DNA of 64,000 nt. Origin: Dillenia suffruticosa (taxonomy: Eukaryota > Streptophyta > Magnoliopsida > Dilleniales > Dilleniaceae). This document shows positions 1-10,026 of this stretch, piece by piece (positions within the stretch are counted from its first letter, which is position 1; each line of letters begins with the position of its first letter). Under the pieces are notes generated by a model that was not told the origin of the DNA, searched no databases, and saw only the letters and a program-made list of their open reading frames with translations. The DNA is taken from NCBI GenBank assembly GCA_033439265.1, contig JAVTVX010000012.1, forward strand, positions 4,639,001-4,703,000. The letters are read 5' to 3'. The position numbers were made by a program, and so were the translations under genes.

Positions 1-56
1 TGAACAATAAAACACAAAACAGAAGAAACACAAAAGATTAAAAGCTGAGAGGATAC

Positions 57-1434
57 CGTGAATTAGATTGTAGAGACTCCCGTTGGGTTGATGATCATAG
101 ATAATAAGCCTCTCTTCTCTAACCTGAAAATAAGCTCTAACTGGAACCAAATTGGGATGCCTAAGCCCACCAACACACTCCATATGCCTCTCAAACACCT
201 CCCCACTTGAAATCTTGGTCTTGCAAGAATCAAGCCTCTTCACAGACACAATCAGCTTATTATTAAGCACAGCTTTATACGTCGTCCCAATGGAGCCCCG
301 ACCCAGTAACTCCGCAGAAGCTTTCATCAACTGATCTAGTGTATAAACTGAAGCCTCCCCTCCACAGAAAATCAAATTCCCACTTTGTCCTCTATTCTTC
401 ACCTCCAACTCGGTACTTCTAACTCCCACTATCTCTTCTTCTTCAACTACGGCAGGCATTGCAGCTTCAGTCACATTTTCATTCTCCATAGTCAGTTTCA
501 CTGTCTTTGGATGATAATTTCTTCTCTGTTTTCTGATTGTGGCGAAGAACAACAACATTGACGCCAATAGGGCAAAAAATCCAACAGAAAACCCAACAAT
601 TATCCCGGTTTTCTTGTGCCTCTTCATAGATGGTGGAGATAGCACAACCACTCCATTCCCAGAATCCTCATTCTGAGAAACAGGCGTCGGGGATGACGCA
701 TTTTTTGGGGTATTTTTGAAGGATGGAGTTCGCTTACACTCCTTATGGATGATTTCTCCGCAGAGATTAGGGTTATACGAAAAGCAAGAAAGATCAAATT
801 TAGAAAGAACCGGAGTTACCGGAACTGAACCGGAGAAATTGTTCGCAGAAATGTTGAAGACAACAAGCGAAGACTGGTTAAAAGCCGGAATCGGACCGTT
901 GAGAAAATTCCGGTCGAGCCGGATAAAACTGAGCCGGTCTAGAGAGGTCAATTCAGCCAGAATCGGACCGGTGAGGTTGTTGAGGGAAAAATCGACGGCT
1001 CTGATACGGTGAAGAGAGAGAATCGACGGCGGAAACGAGCCAGAGAAGGAGTTTCCGTTAAGAAAGAGAGATTTGAGGTTGAACAGACCGGATAGGTCAG
1101 GGATTGGACCGGAGAGGGAGTTGTTGCGGAGAGAGAGAACGCGGAGCTGGTCGAGTTTAGAGAGAGAGTTTGGCGGGAACTCACCCCTGAGCGAGTAGCT
1201 GTCGAGGACAAAGCGAGTGACTCGGTTCTGAAGGCATTTAACGCCTTGCCACTCGCAGTAATCGAAGCGCTCATTGAGAGTAAAGAGAAGTTTGTTGTTC
1301 AGGTCCGCTTTGGACTTGAAGGAGAGTAAGGAGACGGCGTCGGCCGGGAGCTGGATGAGGCTTCCAGGTTCCGGCGCAGTGTAGACGGCGGCGATAAGAG
1401 AGAGAAGAGTAAGAGAGAGTGAGAGTCTATGCAT
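57..1434 (-). CDS. LRR-III receptor-like kinase, probable inactive kinase (At5g67200/At3g50230 type), first exon only
   Basis: Reading the minus strand from the ATG at 1434 gives 459 codons plus one base, ending at a splice donor (GT at 56-55). The rest of the gene lies outside the window. In order: signal peptide about 1-20, LRRNT cap with the C-x6-C pair at 60 and 67, four to five degenerate LRRs about 75-205, a Cys-rich cap (C217, C225, C233), a transmembrane helix 277-299 followed by basic residues, an acidic juxtamembrane stretch (EEEEI), then the start of the kinase domain. The glycine loop GRGSIG (378-383) and the ATP-lysine in VSVKRLD (K399) are present. The catalytic and activation loops are beyond the edge, so kinase activity cannot be judged. 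Arabidopsis relatives are labelled probable inactive kinases. The family acts at the plasma membrane in signalling; the ligand is unknown. It is divergent from IRX15, with 7.5 kb between them. Confidence 0.88.
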
Positions 1435-1888
1435 TGGTGTTAAGAGAGAGATAGTGTGCAGGGGGTTTAAGGGTGGTGAAGTTGTGCGGAGAGCATGTTG
1501 GATGGTTTGTTGCAGAGAGGGAATGAGTGCTTTTCTTCTGCACTGTGGTTCAGTGAGTGCGGTTGAGTTGTTTGGGAAAGAGGGGGGTGGCGAGAGAGAA
1601 GTGTCTCTGTGTGTGCGTGGCCGTGTGGAGAGCAGCTGGCGGGGCGGAATTTGGAGTTGGGGGAGCATAGTAGAGTCACGTGAAAGTCGGGAAATTATTG
1701 GGAACCGACAGCCATGTTAAAGCCCTTGGCCTTTCCTCGGACAAATTCCATTTTATTTTATTTTATTTTTTAAGTATTTGGAGATTCGCATGTATAGGGT
1801 GAGATAAGAATTTAGAAATTTAATTGTTTTTATAGAATTTGATATTTTTTTAAAAAGTAATCTAATTAAAAATATTAAAAGCATTATA

Positions 1889-1889
1889 A

Positions 1890-1938
<49 letters not shown>
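1889..1938. repeat. (TA)n microsatellite
   Basis: About 50 bases of alternating TA with a single CA interruption near 1899-1900. This is a likely polymorphic site. The (TA)n tract is also the source of the spurious Ile/Tyr-repeat open frames on the minus strand. Confidence 0.95.
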
Positions 1939-1940
<2 letters not shown>

Positions 1941-3090
1941 AATCAAAACAAGCCCATTGTGCCCCCGAATTTTGCCGCTTAAGGAAGGGCAATGTGTCCC
2001 AGCGAATGCTAATGTTGTGTATACCCCTCTGATGTACCCACTTCTTATAACCTTGTGTTTTGTAATTTCTTCCAACCCTTATTCTTATTTTGAGATTATT
2101 GTTTGTGAATTTATGCCCAAATTTAGGTACTAATTTTTCTATTTTCTTGGTCCCACCCCTACCCTCCCCTTAAAAGAATGTTACAAGGGAAGTAAGTTAA
2201 ACATTTGAAACCCCCCCCCCCCGCCAAAAAAAAAGGGACTCATTTACCATCATTCATGCATGCTCCCTAAACTTTATATATATATATATATTTTTATATA
2301 GACTCGAATCGAATCGAGACCTTTAAAAGAAAGGAAATACTCTCTAAACTCGATAGCGATGTCATTATTTTTGCATGTTTTATACAAATTGATAGTTGTA
2401 CTCAGCAAGTCTTGATAATTATAATTATAAAATTATAATTTTATGAATCTACTACTTTATTTTTTTTAAGTTTTTTATATCCAACAATTAATTGAATCGT
2501 TACTCTTACTAATTTTTCTATCTTATTTTATATCATGAATTTGTAATTATATTTAAATTTTTATCGGTTTTTTAATTTGAATATCCTCTTTAGAGTTTTT
2601 AGCTAGATTGATATGTACCCATGACCCAATATCTAATCGCTCCCGATTTTAGCATGAACCAAATTTGAGTTAAAATAAATAAATAAATAAATAATTCACT
2701 AAAAGATGAGTTGGGTTAAACAAAATTTAATTAAAAGGGTCAAGCTATTCCTATCTCAACCAAGCTCAACTCATTTCCAAGTGAAAAGTGGAAAGTTTCA
2801 ATTTAGGGGATTCTTTGTAAATATGTTGCTTTGAACACCTTAGCATAAAATGAAAATTTAACACCATTTTTAAACATATTTTGAAAAAAAAAAAAAGAAA
2901 AAGAATTTACTGATGTCTCAATCTATATGGAACAAATATGCACACATACATAAGATTTTTTTTCTTTTTTCTTTTTACTAGTATATTCAAAAACCCTTTT
3001 GGATATAATCATGTTCAAAGCCAAGAACCTCACGATTGTATATTTTTATGACAAATGGCTATTCATATTTATCTAATCAATTCTTTTTTT

Positions 3091-3414
3091 AAAAAAAAGA
3101 TTGGCGTGGCCTATAAAAATGTAATTACATTTTTTTTTGGAATTAAGTAAATAGCAATGGTTAGAAATAAATTTTACATTATTTTGTTATTCAAAGTATA
3201 GAAATTTAATTAAATTCTAGATTTTAATTTTAGATTTTAAATACAAGAATTCATTTGTAAATGAACTCTACAATCCAATTCATTTACAAATAAACAAAAC
3301 TTTTTTTTCCCATAAAAGAGTGGCCTGGACAATAAAAAAGGGTTTGATGGGATTTTTTTTTTTTTAAAAAAAACAAGAATGTCGTGGCCTATAAAATTTT
3401 AATTACATTTTTTT
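3091..3414. repeat. Two copies of a roughly 49-bp unit about 275 bp apart
   Basis: Positions 3091-3139 and 3366-3414 share an A-run, then GTGGCCTATAAAA, then AATTACATTTTTTT in the same order and orientation. Weaker partial copies containing the GTGGC core occur near 3320 and 3572. It looks like an old tandem duplication of about 275 bp that has diverged, or a non-coding satellite relic. Confidence 0.6.
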
Positions 3415-4743
3415 GGTAAAATCTTATAATTCAGTAAAAATCATTTATTTTAATTAAAAAATATTAAATGTAAAATAAAATAAGATAAAGTTTTTGTTAA
3501 ATTTATTTGAGCTTCTTGAGATTTTCTTAACAGCCCTTTGTGTATTTTCTTACGGGCATCTCAGAAACAAGAGTGGCGTGGCCTAATTGCAACAAATAAT
3601 TATAGTCTAGTTATGAAGTGACATGGATTTGTCTAATTTTTTTTTTTTTTTTCTTCCTTTTGTGTGTTAGAAAAGTGAGGAGCTTAGTGCTGATTTGAAA
3701 TCAGTGATGAAGTAAATTATGATCATTCACTTTCTTTTTGACTTTGGATACTCTGCTCTTTTCTTTTGATGACCCACTTTCCTGTTGTATTTTTTCCCTC
3801 AAGACTACCACCAGTCACCACCTTTTAGGGGAAAAACAATCTTTTGCTCTTTCTTCCTTAGATGGAGGACATTGATGTGTAATGCCCTGAAATGAAGGCT
3901 CTTAACTTAAGATCATTATTCATTTGGTCTGAAATCTAGTATCCCTAATCGAAGGGCGCCATATTTTCTGAATAGTTTAAGATGCTAATGGGCTTTTATA
4001 TATTTCTTTTTTTTGGTATATTACCGAATCATATCCGAAATCATATTCAAATTAATTTGATTTAACAACTGTCTCATTAATTTGAAAGACAGGCCCTCAT
4101 AATTAATTATATATATAATATATTATTTTATATATAATTTATATCATATAATTATTGTATGTTGTTAAAATTTGTATAGTTCGTAATGACATTGAATTAA
4201 AATAATTTTAGTTTTATAGGGTAACATGCCAAACAAAACCTTGCTAGATATACAAACAAGCGATGTCATTGTCAAGACTGATTTTTAAGTACATCACAGG
4301 GAACAAGCTATATTAACGCCGGGAATTTTTGTTTGAGGTCCCCTGCTATTGTTGGAATTTGTCAGCGTTGCGGTCTTATTCGCTTAGGGGATCCATGTAA
4401 AAATAAAAGCCGAGAAGCCTGGGACGTCGTCTGTTGCTTCACTCGTTGCATAAAAAGTGGGCCAACAATACGCAGTTTAGAAGCCCGCCAAGTGGACCCG
4501 ATAAAGATTACATTCGGTTTGGAAACCCTACTTGATTTTTTTTTTCTTAGTTCCGTCGTCGATATATGAAATCATATTCTAATTAATTTAATTTGAATAT
4601 CTATAGAATCCTGTTTAGGGAACGATTCTCCAAATATAATATTTTTAATTCTCAACTTTTGAATATGAGATTTATTTAAAATATTTAATACCCAGTTTCA
4701 TTAAATCAACTGTTCATTGATCACTTAAAATTAAAATAAGTAA

Positions 4744-4817
4744 GTTAGGATGGTCAAGTGGTCTAAGACGCTAGACACAAGTTCTTGTTCTCTTGAGAGG
4801 GTTTGGATTAAAATCAA
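4744..4817 (+). pseudogene. tRNA-Leu(CAA)-like relic
   Basis: The stretch starts GTTAGGATGGTCAAGTGGTC and continues with GCTAGACACAAGTTC. This follows plant tRNA-Leu(CAA) through the acceptor 5' strand, D-arm (A-box GTCAAGTGGTC) and anticodon arm with CAA. The T-arm is degenerate (GGTTTGGATTAAAATC instead of GGTTCGAATCC) and no matching acceptor 3' strand follows. It is either a decayed tRNA gene or the head of a tRNA-derived SINE, since a repeated body follows directly. Confidence 0.6.
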
Positions 4818-4827
4818 TTCAATTTTT

Positions 4828-5068
4828 ACTTTTCATTTTTTTTATGCAATTGTTGGATGTGTTGCATAAAAGATCTCAGATTAGTATAAGTGTCTCATTT
4901 TTAAGTTTGAATTTTTGAAGTAAATGATTATTCATTTTTTACTTTTCATTTTTACTTTGATGCAATTGTTGTATGTGTTGCACAATAATTGATTGTGATG
5001 ATATGATCTCAAATTAGTATAAACATCTCGTTTGTAAGTTTGAATTTTTGAAGTAAATGATTATTCAA
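4828..5068. repeat. Tandem direct duplication, unit about 110-130 bp
   Basis: Two adjacent units, about 4828-4938 and 4939-5068. Both begin ACTTTTCATTTTT, pass through ATGCAATTGTTG and ATTAGTATAA, and end GAATTTTTGAAGTAAATGAT. The second copy carries about 20 extra bases (TAATTGATTGTGATGATA). The pair sits directly after the tRNA-Leu-like relic. Confidence 0.8.
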
Positions 5069-6179
5069 TAGATTATGAGACAAATTAACTAGTCACGCAT
5101 CGAAAACAATTTAGAGAAGGTGAATATATTGTTCGGTAATTTTTCAAAAGATTTTAGAAATTTATTTAGAGAAGACAAGAATTAAGGAAAATAGAAATAG
5201 AGCACACTAGAATTTTTATAGTAGTTTCACAAAATCCTATGTACGTTTATTCCTAGACTCCACTTGGATTTTCACTATTTTTTTTTTGAAATAGTACAAC
5301 AAATTTGCTTTCAGGTGCAAATCAAACCTTATGTTTTTTTTCAAAAACACTACCCAACCTCTCACGAGTTGTTTCTCTCTCTCTAAACCCCATATCCAGA
5401 AAACACACTCTGATCTTTAAACTTTTGTACAATAGAAGAATAAATGTTAGAATAATTGAAACTAAGATTTCATGTGAAACAAATTTAAAACTCATAAAAA
5501 TTTACAAAAAATTGAAGAATAGAGAATGTTTTGTTAAGTCCAGAGAGTAACATGCTCAAATTTTCTTATATCTCTCGTTTTCCTCTTTTGTATTGTGTAT
5601 TTATTTCTTTGAGTACAGAGAGCCGTTGGGGTAGATCAAAATTTGAATCTCTTCATTAAATGTTTCACTTACCATATTTAATATTTTCAATACTCCCACT
5701 AAATGCATTCGACCGTTTGAAAGAATTTAAACTTTGTTCTGCATAACCAATGAAAGACGTTCTTTTTACTTTACTGCAAAAGTTGAACGTTACTTCATAA
5801 ATATTGAAATAAAATATTAAAATAAAATATTATCAATTTGTTTGATATTCCAAGATCAAGAAGTATGTTCGAAAGCACTTAGTTTGTTTGCCAACCAAGA
5901 AATGTGTAACTTAGATTTGTCAAACTGTCGACACTATCAAATTTTCAATAACTCAATTTTAAAACATATATGTACATATATGCACTTCTCAAACAAGTGT
6001 AGGTTTATATAATTTTTGTATGTCACCTGAAGCATTCATAATTTCCATGAAAATAGAGCTATGCATCGCAAGGTTTAAATTGATTTGATCATTTAATGCA
6101 AACTCTAAGCATTGTTTAGGATATATGAGAGCAGACTAAGAATAAGCATGTGTCGTCTAATATTTTTAATCGGTATTTC

Positions 6180-6960
6180 TTATATGTTAGTCGAAAACTT
6201 TCTAAAATTTTTCTAAATAGGAAGAACATTAGTCAACATTCCTATTTAGTTATTCGATTAGACTATGTGTGGTTTATAAGTTTTCAGTTGATATGTTTTG
6301 TGAGAGTTTTCAAAACTTGAAGAATTTTAGTTGATAACCTTTTAGACTTAGTCAACTAATTTATAACTATGATGGTCTTTAGTTGGCTGGATTTAATATT
6401 TACTCGACTATACTAATGCATCCTTAGACTCTGTAACTAATATGATAATTTAGTTGACTAGACTTAAAAGGTAATCGATTATTATTGGTATTTTTTTGAA
6501 TTTAATTGACTAGATTTAAAAATTAGTTGACTATATCAATATTTAGTTTGCTAAATTTAAGATTTAATTTATTAGATTTCAAGTTTAGTTGACTAACACC
6601 ATGGGTTAGTCGACTATATTAGTACACGTTAGTTTCTGTCGGCTACATTTAACATTTAGTTTGCTAGATTTTAGAACTAGTTGATTGTACCGATGCTTCC
6701 TGGAATTTAGCTAATTACTGTGTTGTTTTAGTTGGTTAATTTCAAGATTTAGTCAACTATTACATACACTTAATTGGCTAATATATACACTTAGTTGACT
6801 AACACATTTGTATAGTTAGTTATACTTCTAAGATTTGTTGACTATTGCTATGCACACGTTTGGATTCTGTCAACTATATTTTGTCTTCTGTTAACTAAAC
6901 TTGGGTTCTGTCGGCTAATACATGTCATGTGTCGACTAATATAGTTGAATGTTTATTTTT
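6180..6960. repeat. Cluster of degenerate TTAGTTGACTA-type motifs
   Basis: Variants of TTAGTTGACTA, TAGTCGACTA and TTAGTTTGCTAGATTT recur more than fifteen times in about 780 bases, irregularly spaced and separated by TTTAAGA/ACATTTA-type spacers. Some are near perfect, such as TTAGTTGACTA at about 6783-6793 and GTTAGTCGACTATATTAG at about 6604-6621. There is no open frame. The pattern fits a degenerate minisatellite or the subterminal repeats of a DNA transposon. Confidence 0.7.
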
Positions 6961-8914
6961 CATGTGTATCGACAGAAGTGATAATATAAGACTTGATCTA
7001 ATTATGTCAGACATATGTTTATGAGTTTTAAGACATGTTTGATATTCTAATGTATGTATCAACATCCTAATATCTTGTTAAACCATGTGTTGATATGTTT
7101 AAAGAATAGTGTCGACCTCTTCCTATGCTTATCATTGTAGAAGTTTTGGATTTAATTTTTTCTATATTAAACACTTCTAAATTCTTCCTAATTGTTATAA
7201 ACGTTAAGTATGTTAATTTATTTATTATCAAAACACTTAATACCAACACCTATTAAGTTAGAGAAACAATATAAAGAAAGATGATATGCAAGACAAAGAT
7301 CATAATTTCAAATTCACTTAATTTATTTCTCAATATTTCACACCTTGAAACTCTTTTTTTAAGTGGGTCCATAAATAGAAAAACATTTAAATTAAAAGAT
7401 ATATAAACACTCTTTTAAAGAAAAATTCGAGTTTTTTCAGAATAAATGATTATTTCATAAAATTTAGGAAGGTAATAATCTAATTATTATATGATATTAT
7501 ATCCAACTTGATCCGTTAGATTAAGCAAATCTTATTTTATAATTTCATAAAATAATTAACCAAATCATTTTCTGCTTCCGTACATATAAATTTAACCCAA
7601 TCTTGTTCAGGTTCTTGGGATTCGGAGGGTTTGTTTTTGGTCACGGAATGGAGCAATTTTTTCACTTGAAAAAAAAAAAAAAAAAAAAAACAGAGAGAGA
7701 GAAAGGAAAAATGGTACGATTGGCTGTAATGGAACATTTTGAAATTTAATAATTTTCTGTACACTTTGACCGCCGTTGCCTAGCATCATGCAGGTTGGCT
7801 TACGGATCCAACGTGTGGTTGTGAAAATTAATGATTTCAATCATTGTTTTTAAACAAAAAAACGGTTTGCAGAATGAATATGAAATATTATCCCCTTCGA
7901 CGTTTGACAAAATCATATTTATTTCGTATTATATATTATTATTTTTTATCTTTAATATGATATCTGAATCATATTTATAAATTTTTTTTAATATTAAAAT
8001 CTTTTTTCCTGATCAGATGGTGAAATTTATGCATATTTTATTATTTGAGTCCATGTACTTTGATATGGTACATTATTTATTATTTTTATTTTTCCTGATC
8101 AGATGTATTTGTGTAACTTTAAATCCGATCTAACGATTTAGATTTAATTTTTTTTAATTAAAAGATTAAACTCTAGCTACCATACCATTTCGATCAATTT
8201 AATTGCCTAATTTCTAATTCCATTATTTTTTTAATTTAAAATTTGTGCTAGCTTTGCTTCCAGCTGTTTGTTGAAATGTCCCACTCAAAATGCACACATA
8301 TTGCGAGGGAGGTTACGTGGAATTGAAACATAAAACGAAGAAGCAAAAGGGACTTTTGGCTTGTGTTATGTTATTGGGTCGCTAGAGTGAGAGCGATGTA
8401 CCTTGTTCCTTTTCCCCTCCAACAGGTCCTCTCCAACCACCCTTTGTCCCCCCTCGCCACCCCCCCACCAAAAATTTTTTTCATTTTTAATTAATCGAAA
8501 ATTTCATTTTAATGCATTCCCATGATTGTTGACCATTAAAAGTGGTGCCCAATTACCCTTTTTATTATTGTAATTTTGCGATGAAATTAAAAAAAATAAT
8601 TGATTTGATTTTATTGAAATCTTCTTTTGTTTATATTATCTTATTAATAAAATTATTTTTACATAATTTGAATATCAGAAATGATTTAAATTTTTTATGC
8701 AATGATTTAATGCCATAATATACAACATCTAACCCTCATAAAATCAAATAAAAAAAATAACCATGAAATTTTTTATTCCTCCTCCATCAAAAATAAATAA
8801 ATAAATAAATAAAGGCCAAATGTAATCTTCACCTTTTCTCCCTTTGTGTGCAAATGTAACCTACTTATTTGGTTCAACAAGATGCATAGGTTTTGCTTTT
8901 GCCAATCCTTTAAA

Positions 8915-8920
8915 TATAAA
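8915..8920 (+). promoter_or_regulatory. Probable TATA box of IRX15
   Basis: TATAAA inside TTTAAATATAAACTCC lies 68 bases before the IRX15 ATG and is followed by a pyrimidine-rich stretch typical of plant start sites. The position would give a leader of roughly 35-45 nt. Confidence 0.5.
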
Positions 8921-8987
8921 CTCCTCTCCCTGTCTGAGGGATCAAAAATAAATTTTCTTACCCACCCCCTTCTCTCCCCTCAAGAAA

Positions 8988-10026
8988 ATGAAGAACTACA
9001 CCAACAACACAAAGTTCATTCTTCTCCACCCCTACATCCAAAAACAAGGAAGCACAAACCGGCTATGGCTAGTAGCACTAATCTCATTCTTCACGATTGC
9101 ATTTGTCCTAACTCTTGTATACTCTCGTGAGTCCATCTTAACTGCCACCACCACCACCACCGCTGCCACCACCGCCACGGTGGTGGTCCCCACCAATCCG
9201 CCGCTATCAAAACCAGTTCTGAATGCGCTCCTCCACTACGCATCCATATCAAATGCTGCAGGGCGCATGACGCATGCCGAGCTGAAAATGGTGTCCGATG
9301 TGCTGAGAAGATGTTCCCATCCTTGTAACCTTCTTGTTTTTGGGCTCACCCCGGAGACCCTTCTCTGGAAGGCACTCAACCAAAATGGAAGGACTGTTTT
9401 TATTGACGAAAATCAATATTATGCGGCCTATGTGGAGCAAATTCATCCCGAAATTGAAGCTTATGATGTTCTTTACACCACCAAGATTAAGGACACAAAG
9501 GAGACCTTATCCGCCGTGAGAGACCAGGTGCGCCTACTTGCAAATCTTGTTTTTCCCAGTTTATAATTTTTAAAGGATTTGCTTGTATTTTTATTTTTGG
9601 ATGGGTTTGTAAGTGTAGATGCGTAACGAATGCCGACCAGTACAGAATCTCCTCTTCACAGAGTGCAAGATCGGGATCAACGATCTTCCCAACCACGTGT
9701 ACGAAGTTGATTGGGATGTAATTCTGGTGGACGGTCCACGCGGGTTCTGGCCGGACGCACCGGGGAGAATGCAGTCCATATTCACGGCGGGGGTTCTAGC
9801 CCGGAGCAAAAAAGGTAGGAATGGGAATTCGAAAACTCATGTATTTGTTCACGACTTCACCATGGACAGAGTAAGTAGTGACGAGTTCTTGTGTGTTGAA
9901 AACTTGGTGGAGACTAAAGATTTTTTGGGACATTTTGTTTTGGAGAGGATGGACCCCAATTTCTTCCACTTTTGCCATAACAAAACGACGTCGTCTTCGT
10001 CTTCGTCTTCGTCTTCGTATTCATGA
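8988..10026 (+). CDS. IRX15: IRX15/IRX15-L-like DUF579 protein, xylan biosynthesis
   Basis: Two exons, 8988-9527 and 9619-10026, joined in phase 0 across a 91-bp GT..AG intron, give 315 aa (Arabidopsis IRX15 is about 317). The short basic N-terminus carries the family block HPYIQKQ.STNRLW. One membrane anchor (27-46) makes it a type II Golgi protein. A Thr/Ala/Val-rich stem (51-70) precedes the DUF579 domain from about 78. Diagnostic blocks are [14 protein letters not shown] (115-128), the junction [12 protein letters not shown] and [13 protein letters not shown] (210-222). DUF579 has a methyltransferase-like fold; GXM members methylate glucuronic acid on xylan, while the IRX15 clade is needed for normal xylan chain length by an unknown reaction. 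The overall sequence matches IRX15 rather than GXM. The C-terminus ends in nine serines. Confidence 0.95.

Larger units (their letters stand above)
1435..8987. other. Intergenic region between divergent receptor kinase and IRX15 genes
   Basis: No gene is supported in these 7.5 kb. The first 300 bases are GA-rich on the plus strand (CT-rich leader of the kinase). The rest is AT-rich, with simple repeats, a spaced repeat near 3.1-3.6 kb, a tRNA-Leu-like relic with a tandem duplication near 4.7-5.1 kb, and a long cluster of TTAGTTGACTA-like motifs at 6.2-7.0 kb. The last few hundred bases are the IRX15 promoter. Small open frames here have no coding-like composition. Confidence 0.7.

Noticed and set aside
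4333..4569. 78-codon frame, Cys-containing
   Set aside because: Isolated, no family motif, no splice partners; composition slightly less AT-rich than flanks but not enough to call a gene.
4744..4817. Functional tRNA-Leu gene
   Set aside because: T-arm consensus and acceptor pairing are lost.
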